DNA from: Aquisphaera insulae
Lineage (GTDB): Bacteria; Planctomycetota; Planctomycetia; Isosphaerales; Isosphaeraceae
Direction: 5' to 3'
Length of the DNA: 50,380 nt
Assembly: GCF_011064615.1 (NCBI RefSeq)
Contig: NZ_JAALJH010000066.1
Location: 1 to 50,380 of the forward strand
Shown here: piece after piece, positions 36,801 through 48,800 of the stretch
Numbering within the stretch: the first letter of the stretch is position 1
How the letters are laid out: each line of letters begins with the position of its first letter
Position numbers and translations under genes: made by a program
Notes under the pieces: generated by a model
Databases searched by the model: none
Told to the model about the DNA's origin: nothing
What the model saw: the letters and a program-made list of their open reading frames with translations, nothing else

Positions 36801-39800
36801 GGCCTCGAACGCAGTCACGAGCACGGCCACGGTCGGGATCCTGGATCTGGCGATCGGGATCTTCGGCGCGTCGGTCGGCGTCGCGACGACGAGCAGTTCC
36901 GATGCGAGCAGCGTCTCCGCCGGCCTGGACAATGCGGACCTGACCGCGGGGTCCTTGCAGGTCAGCGGCACCGCGACCGACACGACCACCTCCACGGCGA
37001 ATGCCACGGCCGTCACCGTCGCGATCGGCGGCTCCGGCGTCGGCGGCACGGCCACCGCGACGGTCAGCCCGGTGGTCCACACCACGGTGGGGCAGGGGAC
37101 TTCGGTGCAGGTTACCGGTGCCATCTCGGTCGCCTCGAGCAGCACGCTCAACGTCCAGGCCGTCAGCAACGGCTCCGCCTTCGGCCTCGTCGGCGTGGGC
37201 ATCTGCTCGGCCACGACCACGATCGGCGGCAGCACCTCGACGGACGTCCTGGGAGGGGCCAGGCTCAATTCCAGCGGCCAGCTCCCGTCGGCCGTGACGT
37301 CGGTCGGCGCGACGTCGTCACAGTCCGCCGCCACCAGCTCCGTGGGCACGACCGGAGGGCTCGGCGCGGGGGGAAGCTCGACCTCCACCACCAACGTCCA
37401 GCGCGCCGTGGAAGCCTCCGTGGGCGACGGCGCGAACCTCTCCGGCTATTCCGTCTCCGTCACCTCGTCGAACACGACCACCAAGGCCCTGGCCACGAGC
37501 ACCAATTCCAGCTCCGGCGGGATCGCCTCGGGCAATCCGACCAGCACCGTCACGCTGAGCAACAGCAGCGCGGCCACGTTCGGCACCGGAAGCTCCGGCG
37601 CCTCGGCCTCCGCCAACGGCGGCGGCTTCACGCTCGACGCCCTCTCCGAGGATGACTCGGTCACGGCGACGACCAGCGCGACCGGGGGCGGTTTCATCAA
37701 ATTCGCCCAGGCCAACAGCACCACCACCCTGACCGATCCGGCGACCGCCACGGTTGGGGCCAGGTCCGTCATCACGGCCCCGTTCGGGGCGATCCTGGTC
37801 CGATCGAGGACCGGAACATCCGCCGACGCCGATGCCTCCGCCAGCGGCGGCGGCGTGGGTGTTTCCGGCAAGTCCACCGCGACCGGCTCCGTCACCTCGT
37901 CCGCCACCACCGCCGTCAACACCGGTGCCTCCCTCTCCGGCCAGAGCGTCCAGGTGGCCGCCCAGGGGGGCACGCAGCGGTCCGCCGTGGTCAAGGCCAC
38001 CACAAGCTCCGCCGGGGTCGGCGCCAGCACCAACGCCACCGCCACCCTGACCCCGACCTATTCGTCCAGCCTGACCATCGCCGGCGGGACAAGCCTCGCG
38101 GGCACGAACTCGGTGACGCTGCTGGCGGACACCGGCAGCCCCTCGTTGACGGTCCAGTCCTCGAGCTCGTCGTCGGACGTCGGCGCCAGCACCAACTCGA
38201 CCGCCTCGAATATCGGCACGATTTCCGCATCCCTCACCACGGCGGCCGGCTCGAAGATCGCCGCCGGCAGCCTGGTGGTGACGGCGAACACGGGAACCCC
38301 AGCGCTCTCGACGGTCGCCGACCGCAACGGGGCGTTCATCGACACGGGCTCCTCCGGCAACACCCAGACCGTCCCGATCGCGGGCGCGATCCAGTTCAAC
38401 TCCGACGTCACCCTCAACGCTCCCGGACCGCGGCTCACCATCGACGCCGGCGGGAATGCGGTCGTCCAGAGCGGCGTGACCTTCAGCAGCACGGCCAGCC
38501 AGATCTCGGTGGACAACATCCCCGCCGGCGCGGGGGGGCTCGCCTCGGCGACGCTCGGCACGCCCGGCAACGGTTCGGGCCAGATCAGCGGCAACGCCTC
38601 GTTCCATCTCAACCCCTCGGCGGCGGCCGTCCTGATCCAGAACCTCTCCGCCAAGGAGCTGCTCCTCCACGACATCGCGGACCAGGTCAGCACGGCCAGC
38701 CCGACGATCACCGTCAGCTCCGCGAGCACCGGCGGCTTCCACTACACGAGCAACATCGGGCCGGCCACCGGGACGGCCGTCCGGATTGCCAGCGAGGCCG
38801 GAGCGAACGTCATCCTGGCCGGATCGATCCTCGATCCCCTCGGCTCCGTGACGATCGGCGTCGCGTCGCGGACCGGCGGAGGCGGCGGCGGCGTCCTGGC
38901 GTCGGGCACCCGAGCCCTGATCCAGACCGCGAGCGTCAACCTCGCGAGCGGCGACGGCGCGATCGGCTCGGCGGCGAATCCCGTCAAGGTCCAGTTGATC
39001 CAGGCCGGCCAGTCGACGCCCGCGCTGACCGCAACCGCGAAGGGCGACGTCACGCTCTCGGCGGCGGGCCAGAATCGCACGACGTCCCCATTCTCCGCCT
39101 CCGGAGTCCTCTCGGGCGCGACGGTGAACCTGAGCCTCGGGGACACCGAGCTCGTCTCGGGCCAGACTTCCAGCGGGACGACGAGCGGTAGCTACTCGTT
39201 CACGAGCCCGTCGATCAGCGGGCCGCTGACGATCAACGCCGGGACGGGGGCGGCGGTGAACGTCGCGCTCTCGGCGACCGGTTCCCTCAACGTCCAGTCC
39301 GTCTATTCCCGGTTCGGCGACGTCTCGCTGTCGGCGACCGACTCCCTCCTGGACGCCGCGGGCTCCGCCGCGACGGACGTCATCGGCAACAACATCGCCC
39401 TCACGGCCGGCGCGGGGATCGGCACCTCCCAGGCCCCCTTCAAGATCAACTCGGCCCACGCCGCGGCCGGGACCGTCTCGCTGACGGCCGCCCAGGACAT
39501 CAACGTCCGCGAGACGGCCGGGGACCTCAGCCTTCGGCTCGCGCAGTCGACGTCGGGGGATCTGAACCTCACGTCTGCCGGCCAGATCCTCAGCGGTGGG
39601 GCCGCGGGGGCCGTCGTCCTCGTCGGCCCCAGGGCCTCGCTCGTCGCGGCGCAGGGGATCGGCTCCGTCTCAACGCCGCTCGAGGCCCAGATACGGAGCC
39701 TCTCCGCGAAGGCCGGCGCGGGGGGCCTCTGGCTGGACAACTCGGGCGGCCTGACGGTGGGCGCCGGCCTGCTGGCCTCGGGCCTGACCGCCTCGGGACC

Positions 39801-42800
39801 GATCGTCGTGCGGAGCACCGGCGACATGATCGCGGATGCCGACGTGTCGTCCGCGGCCGACGTCAGACTTGTCCCCAACCTGGCGCCCGCGGGGGGCGAG
39901 ACCTTCACGCTCAAGGACGGCAGGACGCTTCGGAGTACCGCCGGCGCGATCACGATCGACGCGGCCGGGAACATCACGCTGGCCGCGTCGAGCACGATCG
40001 CCGCCGCCGGGAAGCTGGCGATCCTCGGGGAGCTCCACGGCGGAGCCTCGGGCTCGACCGTGATCCACGTCGCCGGCTCGATCACCGCGAGCGGGGCCAC
40101 CATCGCGGTGGGAGACGGGACCGGCTCGATCTTCCTGGACCGGCTGCCCGGAGGCGTCCCGACGACCGTCCTCGGCGGCGCGGGGAACGACCTCCTCCAA
40201 CTGACAGGCAGCCCTTCCTCGGAGAATTACACGATCTCGAAGACGCAGGTCCTCACCACGGCCCCCGGCGGGCCCGTCGCGATCACCTATTCGTCGATCC
40301 GCAGCCTGACGATCCTGGGCACGGCCGGCAATGACACGTTCACGGTGAACGGCACGTCCGCGATCACGACGATCGAATGCGGCGCCGGGGACAATGCCCT
40401 GACCGTCAACGCGGCGGCCCAGGGAGGCCAGGCCGTCCTGAATGCCCCGCTGATCTTCCTGGGAGGTGCGGGGACCAACTCCGTCCGGGTGAACGGCACC
40501 GGTCTCGGCGACCGCCTCGTGCTGGCGAACGAGCCCAACGTCCTGGACGGAGCGGACCTCTACGGCGGCGGGCTTCAGCTCCGCTATGTGAACGTCGCGA
40601 CGCTCGCGCTCAACACCCTGGGCGGTGCCAGTACCGTTGACGTCCTCGGGACGTATGCCAGAACCACGATCACCACCGGGGACGGCGACAACGCGATCCT
40701 CCTGGGCGGCCTGGGGCCGGCGGCGGCCAGCCAGGCGATCGCGATCCCCACCCTCGCCGGGCCGGCCCGCGTCTTCAATGCGGATGAGACCCTGGCCCAG
40801 TTCAAGAAACCGCTCGCGATCCAGGGAGGGGGCGGCAACAACAGCCTGGTCGTCGACGACAGTCTCGACGTCAACACGCGATACCCCACGCTCAAGCCGG
40901 CGTCGATCGCGGACCTGATCGACGCCCCCGGCGCGACGCTCTCTTTCACGGGGATCTCCGCGCTGACCCTGAACCTGGGAGCGGGCGGGACGGCGGCCCT
41001 GCCGCAGGTCCTGACCGTGGCGGACACGTTCGGCGTATCGGCCGCGCGACTGGCCGCACATCCCGAGGATGGCGTCTTCGTCACGGCCGGATCCGGGATC
41101 ACGAACGTCGAGATCACCGGCACGTCCGCCCCGATGACGGTCACAGGCTTCGGGACCGGCGACACCATCCTCTTCGACGCCCATCTCCAGACCAAATCGA
41201 TGACGGGCATCCAGCTCCTGCAAGGGCCGACGACCTCGCAGGCCGTCGTCACCGGCATGGGTTCGATCGGGAAGGTGACCTTCGGCGGCTTCGCCTCGGC
41301 GAATCTCGACCTCGGCAGCGGCAGCGACGCGATCACGATCAACGAGAACGTGCCGGCCGCTTTCCTGATCAAGGGGAACGGAGGCGACGACACGTTCCGC
41401 GTGGAGGGGATCGGGACGGGCTCCACCATGATCCTGGGGAATGCGGGGATCAACACGGTCCGCGTCGTGATCCCGGGCGATCCTTCCGGCTTCGACCAGG
41501 GCCACCTGGCCAACCTGCAAGTCTCGGTCCAGACCCTCATCGTGGACAACCAGGCCAACTCGGCGCCCGTTTCGTGGCTGGCGTCGAATGGAGAGCTGAG
41601 CGGCAACGGCGCGGGCGTGCTCTCGACGGACGGCGCGGACACGATTCAGATCCTCGGCGGGACGGGGAAGAACACGCTCGGGATCACCTCGAACGCCGGC
41701 CCGGCCGACGTCACCCTCAACCGGGATCGGGTCACCCTGATCGCCGGCCAGAACGTGCTGGAATCCTCGGGTTATGGGAGCTACAGCGCGACCCTGGCGA
41801 ACATCCAGTTCTCGAGCCTGGGCGCGGCCTCGGCCAGCTACACCGAGGCCGGGTTCACGCTTCAGAGCACCGGGACGAACGGGCTGGTGCCCGACAACAA
41901 CGTGGGAACATCGGTCAAGGCGGCGGATGCGTCGAACGTCTTCACCCTCGCGACGGCCGACAGCACGGCGGCCGGTTCCGGCCTCTTCTCGCTCTACGCG
42001 ATCTCGCTCCGGCTCGTCTCCGGCACCACGCCCAGGACCTTGACGTTCACCGGCAAGACCGCGAACGGCCAGACCGTGGTCCAGTCATTCACGGTCAGGA
42101 CCACGGGCACGTTCCAGACGTTCGCGTTCCCGACGAGCTTCGCGGCCCTGGAGGCCGTCTCGTGGACGCCGGGCGTCACGGCGGCGACCAACATCGTGGC
42201 GATCGAGACCTCGCCGGCCGTCGCCGCGACCCCCTCGCCGGCCGCCGTCCCGCCGACGTCGCCGACGACCCATCCGCTCACGATCACGTTCGACACGCTG
42301 CACCAGTGGATCGTCGTCCACGACCAGACGACGAACCAGGACAGCACGCTCTCCGCGGGCCAGAGCTTCAACGGCACCGTCTTCTACGTCCAGGCCATCG
42401 GCAACGGGGTCTTGCAGTATCGGTTCGCGGGGGACCTCGACATCCCGGCGAACTCCACCGTCACGGCCACGGGCCAGTACGCCGTGTCGCTCTATGCCGC
42501 CAACGACGTCAACATCGGCGCGGGGACGAGCATCGATGTGTCCGCCTACCTGACGACCGCGGGCGTCGGCGGGGGCAACGGCGGCGGGCAGGTGACGGGC
42601 GGGAACGGCGGCGGCGGCGGCAACGGGGGTTCCATCATCGCGAACGGCGGAGCCGGCAGCAGCGAGGAGGGATCGCCCGGCACGAGCGGCTCGACCGGGA
42701 GCACCGGGAATGCCGGCAACCCGGGGACGACGGGATCGACCGGGACATCGGGACTGAATACGACCGGCGGCACCGGCGCGGGGGGAACAGCCGGGACCAG

Positions 42801-45800
42801 CGGCGCGGGGGCCAGCCCGGGAGGGGCCGGCGGCGCCGGCGGTGAGGGCGGCGACGACGGATCGTTCTTCAGCCCCGGCGGGTACGGAGGAGGGGGCGGC
42901 TACAACGGATCGAACGGGAATTCCCCCACCCTGGGCGGGGGCACCGGCGGCGGCGGCGGCGGTGGAACCAACCCCGGGACCAATGGGCTCCTGATCTCCG
43001 GCGGTTCCGGCGGCGGCGGCGGCGGCTCGGGTGGTGGCGGCGGCGGCGGCTCGGGTGGCGGCGGTGGTGGCGGTGGTGGTGGCGGCGGCGGCGGGGATAC
43101 CATCACGTCCACCTATGGCGGCGGTGGAGGCTACGGCAACTACGGCGGCACGGGCGGGACCGGTGGGACTGGCGGTTCCGGCGGCGTCGGCGGGGCCGGT
43201 GGAGGAGCGATCGAGATCCTCGCCAACGGCGTGATCAACGTCGGTGCCGGCGTCGGACTCAACGCCCGGGGCGGCGACGGTCAGGCCGGCACGTCCGGCT
43301 CGGGCGGCTCGGGTGGGTCCACGGGGGGAGCCGCCTCGTCGGGGGGCAGCAGCGCCGGCGGCTCCGGCGATCCGCCGTCCGACACCCGGGGCGGGACCGG
43401 GGCCCGCGGCGAATCCGGATTCTCCGCCAGCGGCGGCGGGGGCGGGGGCGGCGGCGGCGGCGGCACGGGGGGCTCGGGTGCCGGCGGCGGCGGGGGCGGC
43501 ACCGGCGGAGGTGGCGCCGGCGGGACGATCAAGCTCTTCGCCACGGCGCTGAACGCCTCCGGCGGATCGGTCAATACCTCGGGGGGCGCGGGCGCCAATG
43601 CCGGCGGCAGTGGCCGCCTGATCCTCGGAAGCAACGTCGCCGGGGGAACGCCCGCGGCGACCGGGGCCCAGACCTATTCGACGACCGGCATGGTCGCCGT
43701 CAATCCGTATCTGAGCAACTCCCCGTCCACGCCCCGGATCGCCGGTGTCTCCGGCGGGGCGGAGGTCTACGGGCTGGTGCCGCAGGGGAGCCTGTTGACC
43801 GCGCTGCTGGATTCGACGGGCGTGAAGACGGCCCTCGCCAATGCCCCCTCGAATGCCCTGGCGACCGTGCTCCGCGAGGCGATCCCCGCGGGCTTCACGC
43901 AATACGCGGGATACGACCTGGTCCTGTTTGTCAACCTCACGGACAATGCCCTGGCGAGCCCGACGATGGGGCTCTCGCCGTCCGCCAACCCGAGCTTCGC
44001 GCCCGCGCTGGCCGTGGGCGGCGTCCTGAGCAATCCGCTCTTCGGGGGCTCCGGACAGAGCCAGATCATCGCCGGGCTGCCCGCCAACGCCGTCTGGGCG
44101 ACGCTCGTGCCGACGGGCTCCGCGGAATCGGTCAACGCGTCGCTGGGCGGCTCGATCGTCCCGATCACGGCCCAGTCGCTGGCGGCCGGAGGCTTCCAGT
44201 ACATCACGTCGCTGCGGAGCCCGGATCCCTCCGCGTACTCGCTGCCGGGCCTCCAGGCGGTCGCGGTCAGCCCGGACGGAAAGAGCGTGTACGCGGTCAA
44301 CTCGGCACAGGGGGCCCTGGTTGTTGCCAATGCCTCCGACCTCTCGCAGCGGCAGGCGTTCCTGGACAGGACCGCGGGGGTCACCGGCCTGGCGGGCGCC
44401 GACGCCGTGATCGTCAGCCCGGACGGCGCCAACGTGTACGTCGCGTCGCCCACCGACCACACCATCGCGATCTTCTCGCGCGACGGCCTCGGCAATCTGA
44501 CCTTCGTGGGGAACACCTCGGCCGGGGGCGTGAGTGTTTACGCGTCGCTGGCGATCGATGCGACCGGGACCCACCTCTACGCGGCCGGGAGCAGCGGGAT
44601 CTCCGTGCTGTCCCGAACCTCGAACGGCGCGCTCACCCAGACCAAGGGGCCGCTGGCGTGGGGCGGATACTCGGGGCTCGTCAGCCTGGCGGTGAGTCGC
44701 GACGGCAGCTACCTCTATGCGTTGGATCAGGCGGGCGCCACGCTGGTCGTCTACAACGCGTCCGACCTGTCCGTCGCGGCGACCTTCTCCGGCACGTCGC
44801 AGGGGCTCGACGGTGCCAGCTCGGTCGCGGTGAGCCCCGATGATCAGTACGTCTACGTGACGGGCCAGACCAACGGCACGCTCGCCGTCTTCCAGCGGAG
44901 CGGCGCCACATTCAAGGCCTTCCAGGTCGTCCAGGAGGGGGTTGCCGGCGCCCGCGGGTTGATCGGTGCCGATAGCGTCGCCACCTCTCCGAGCGGGCAC
45001 GACATCTACGTCACCAGCGGCACGCAGGACACCCTGGCGATCTACGGCCGCCAGGACGACGGGACGCTCGTCCTGGAGCAGGTCATCCGGGGCACGCTCG
45101 GCCTCGATCAGCCTTCCTCGCTGGCCCTCAGCGGCGGCGCCGACGGCGGCGTCTTCGTCGCCTCGCAGGCGGGGGCCGGGACGCTCCACGGCGGCCTCGC
45201 CTCGTTCCGGCCCGTCTCCGGCGGCAGCCCCAAGCCGTCCACCCTGGACGTCCGCCACACGGCGATGGACACCCTCAACCTGACCCTCGGCGATGCGGAC
45301 AACTTCGTCACCGAGACGAGGGCCGCCACGGTGGCGACGCTGAACATCCAGGCCGGCAACGGGTCGAACACGGTGCTCCTCCAGGACCCCGCCGGGACCA
45401 CGACGGTGCAGCTCGGCAACGGCTACAACGTGGTCACCGCGCATCCGACGACCGCCAACACCAACCTCTCGATCGCCGTCGGCGACGGCCGCAACTTCGT
45501 CCTCCTTGAATCGGCCGCGGCCGGCGACATGATCGGCGTCACGCTCGGGACGGGCGATAACGTCGTCCAGGTCGGCGGCAGCCGCCTGGACCCGACCTCC
45601 CGCGTCACGCTGACCGGGAACACCGGCTACGACACCCTCCTCTTCGACGCCTCGAACCGGCCGATCAACCCGAGCGTGCCCGAAATCCCGAGCGGCTCGG
45701 TCCAGGTCATCGGCGGTTACGGCATCGTGGGCTATACCGACTTCAGCAACATCCCCGGATTCGTCGGCGCGACGATCGACACGGGCGGTCCGTACACGAT

Positions 45801-48800
45801 CACGGCGGGAAGCAACCTGACCCTCAACGGCGCCGCCACCCCCGCGACCAGCACCCAGATCCTCAATGTGGCCTGGGACCTTCAGGGTGACGGCTCCTAC
45901 GGCGACGCGATCGGACTGACGCCGACGCTCACCTGGTCGCGCCTGGCGGCGCTCGGGCTGGGGAGTCCCGGCACCTACAAGATCGGCCTTCGCGTCGAGT
46001 CGACCACCAACACGGTCGACGAGTTCACGACCCTGACGGTCGCCAACGCGGCCCCCGCGGTGACCCTCACCGCCGGCTCGCCCACGACCGTCGGCCAGCC
46101 CTATTCCATCCAGTTCAGTGCGGTGCCGGTCACCGCCGATCCGATCCTGGGCTGGATCGTCGCGTGGGGAGACGGGACGACCGACACTCTGCCGAGCGAC
46201 GCGACCTCGGCGAGCCATGAGTATTCGCTGGGCGGGGCGGTGACCGTCCAGGCCACGGCGATCGACGCCAACTACACGCCGTCCCAGATCGCGGCGTACT
46301 CGGCATCCGCCCCCGTGCAGGTCCAGTACGGCGCCTCGTCGATCGACGCCGGTGGGCCGTACGTGATCCAGGCCGGTGGGGGACTCATCCTCACCGCCAC
46401 GTCCCTCGGAACGCCGACCGCCGCGGCCTGGGACCTCACCGGCTCCGGCCTCTTCAACGATGGAACGGCGTCCTTCCAGAACGTCGCGGGAGTGGAGACC
46501 GCCCAGGTCACCCTGTCCTGGAGCGCCCTCGAGGCGCTCGGGATCAACATCCCGGAGATCCTCTCGAATGTTCGCGTCCGGGTGAGCTACTCCGACAGCA
46601 GCGTCGCCACGTCGGCCCCCACCTCGCTGACGATCCTCGACACGCCGCCCACGGCGACCTTCACCGCGTCGCCCGCCCAGAAGGGGGGGACGGCCACGGT
46701 CGCGTTCACGGGCTCGACTTCGGTGGCCTCGGGCGTGGTCGCGGCCGGCTTCCTGTACAGCTACGATTTCGACGACGACGGGACCTTCGAGATCGCCGGC
46801 AGCACGACCCCCAGCGCCGGCGTGCCGGCGGACCTGCTGGCCCATTCCGGCTCCCACGTCATCCACGGCCGGATCGCCGACACGTTCGGCGGCTACACGG
46901 ACTACGAAACGACGCTGACGATCGCGAACATAGCCCCGACGGTGACCGCGGGCCCCAACCAGACGGTCGCCGCCGGCACCCTCGTCACGCTCGGGGCGGC
47001 CGGCTTCCACGATCCCGGTTACAGCACGTCGGATCACCTCGAGGCGTTCACCGCCTCGATCAACTGGGGTGACGGCAAGGTCGAGCCGGGGATCCTGAGC
47101 GTGACCAATGGCGGCCCCGGCGTGCCGACAACGGGCACGATCTCGGGCTCCCACCTCTTCGCCCCCGGCAACACGTATGTCGTCACGATCTCGGTCACCG
47201 ACAATGAGGGGCTGTCCGGCCAGGCGACGTTCCAGGTCGTCGTCGGGGCCCCCGTCGTGACGGTCTCGACCGGCCCGGATGCAACGGCCGACGTCGGGGC
47301 CCTCTTCGACCTGAGCTCGCTCACGTTCACCGACCTCGGGGCGCCAACGACCTACACGGCGAGCATCGACTGGGGTGACGGGACTCCGCTCCAGACGGTC
47401 CCCGCCTCGGCCATCTCCGGCCCGGGGACGCCCACGGATCTCGGCTCGGTCGGCGGCAGTCATCGCTACGGCCGTCCCGGCCCCTACCAGGTGATCGTCA
47501 CGGTCACGGACGGCTACGGGGCGACCGGCCGGGGCGCATTCGGCGTCACCGTCCAGGATGTGCCCCCGATCGTCGATCCGATCGCCGACATCCCCGGAGG
47601 GCTGAATGTCCCGATCCAGGCGGTGGCGAGCTTCTCCGCGCCCGGATTCCCCGCCAACGGGTCGAGCCCGGGCTTCACCGCGACGATCGACTGGGGCGAC
47701 GGATCCTCGGGCCCGGCGGCGGTGGTCGTCACCCTGGGCAGTGCGGGCGTCCCCACCATCGGGACCATCACGGCGACGCACACCTATTCGACCAACGGGA
47801 ACCATCGGGCGACCCTGACCCTGGTGGACGACCAGGGCGAGCAGGCGACCGCGACGTTCAACGTCGTGGACGTCCCGCCGACGATCGTGGCTCCGCCCCA
47901 GTCGGGGGCCGCGGAGGGCTCGCTCTTCGTGCTTTCCGGCGTGTCCTTCAGCGACACCGGCTTCACGTCCGGGGGCGCGGTCGCCACGTTCACCGCGGTG
48001 GTCGACTGGGGCGACGGATCCTCGAGCCCCGCCACCCTGTCCGTCCGGCAGGGCGGCCCGGGACGGTCGACCACGGGGACGATTTCCGCGAGTCACGTCT
48101 ACCAGACCTTCGGATCGTTCCCGATCGCGATCCAGGTGATCGACTCCGCGGGCGTGTCGGCGCTGGCCACGACCTCGGCCCCGATCCGGAACCTGCCGCC
48201 CACCGCGGACCTGCTCCCCATCAGGTCGTTCGTCCCCGGCCGCATCCTCACGCTCACGGATACCTTCGGCGATCCCGGCCTCCTCGATACCCACTCCGCG
48301 ACCATCGACTGGGGCGACGGGACGACGACCCGGGTCGACCGCGATTCCACCTACATCCTCAACGGCCAGACGGGACGATTCCTGATCGAGCCGACCGCGA
48401 CCAGCCCGGGAATCCTCACCGTTGGTCATGTGTACCAGGATTCGGACACTCACTTCGTGACGCTGACGATCACCGACAACGGGGGGCTCTCCGTGACCGT
48501 CGGCCAGACCTACACGCCGCCGGTCGCGACCGTGGCGAAGCTGACGCAGACCGTCGACCGGCCGATCTACGGGCAATCGCAGCAGTTCGTCCTCGTGCTG
48601 ACGCCGGCCACGCCCGGCCCGGTTCCCACGGGGACAGTCCAGTTCTTCATCGACGGCAACCCCATGGGAGTCCCGGCGAGCCTGATCCGCGGCCGCGCCG
48701 TGAGCCCATCACTCGGGACGATCTCCGCCGGGACACACCGGATCACGGCGTCCTACTCGGGGGACGGCGTCTATGCCTCGCACGATTCGGGTCCTCTGTC

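Noticed and set aside
34477..41520. Further long minus-strand frames (34477-37080, 37318-39459, 39670-41520)
   Set aside because: These are all antisense to the repetitive adhesin regions, with biased composition and no recognisable motif.
42560..43620. Glycine-rich block considered as collagen-like
   Set aside because: There is no steady G-X-Y period with proline. GG and GGX runs dominate, so PE_PGRS-like is the better description.
42085..48576. Minus-strand open frame of 2163 codons opposite the giant gene
   Set aside because: It covers the glycine-rich and PKD regions in antisense. It is Arg/Gly/Val-rich and low in complexity, with no signature, against clear domains on the plus strand.
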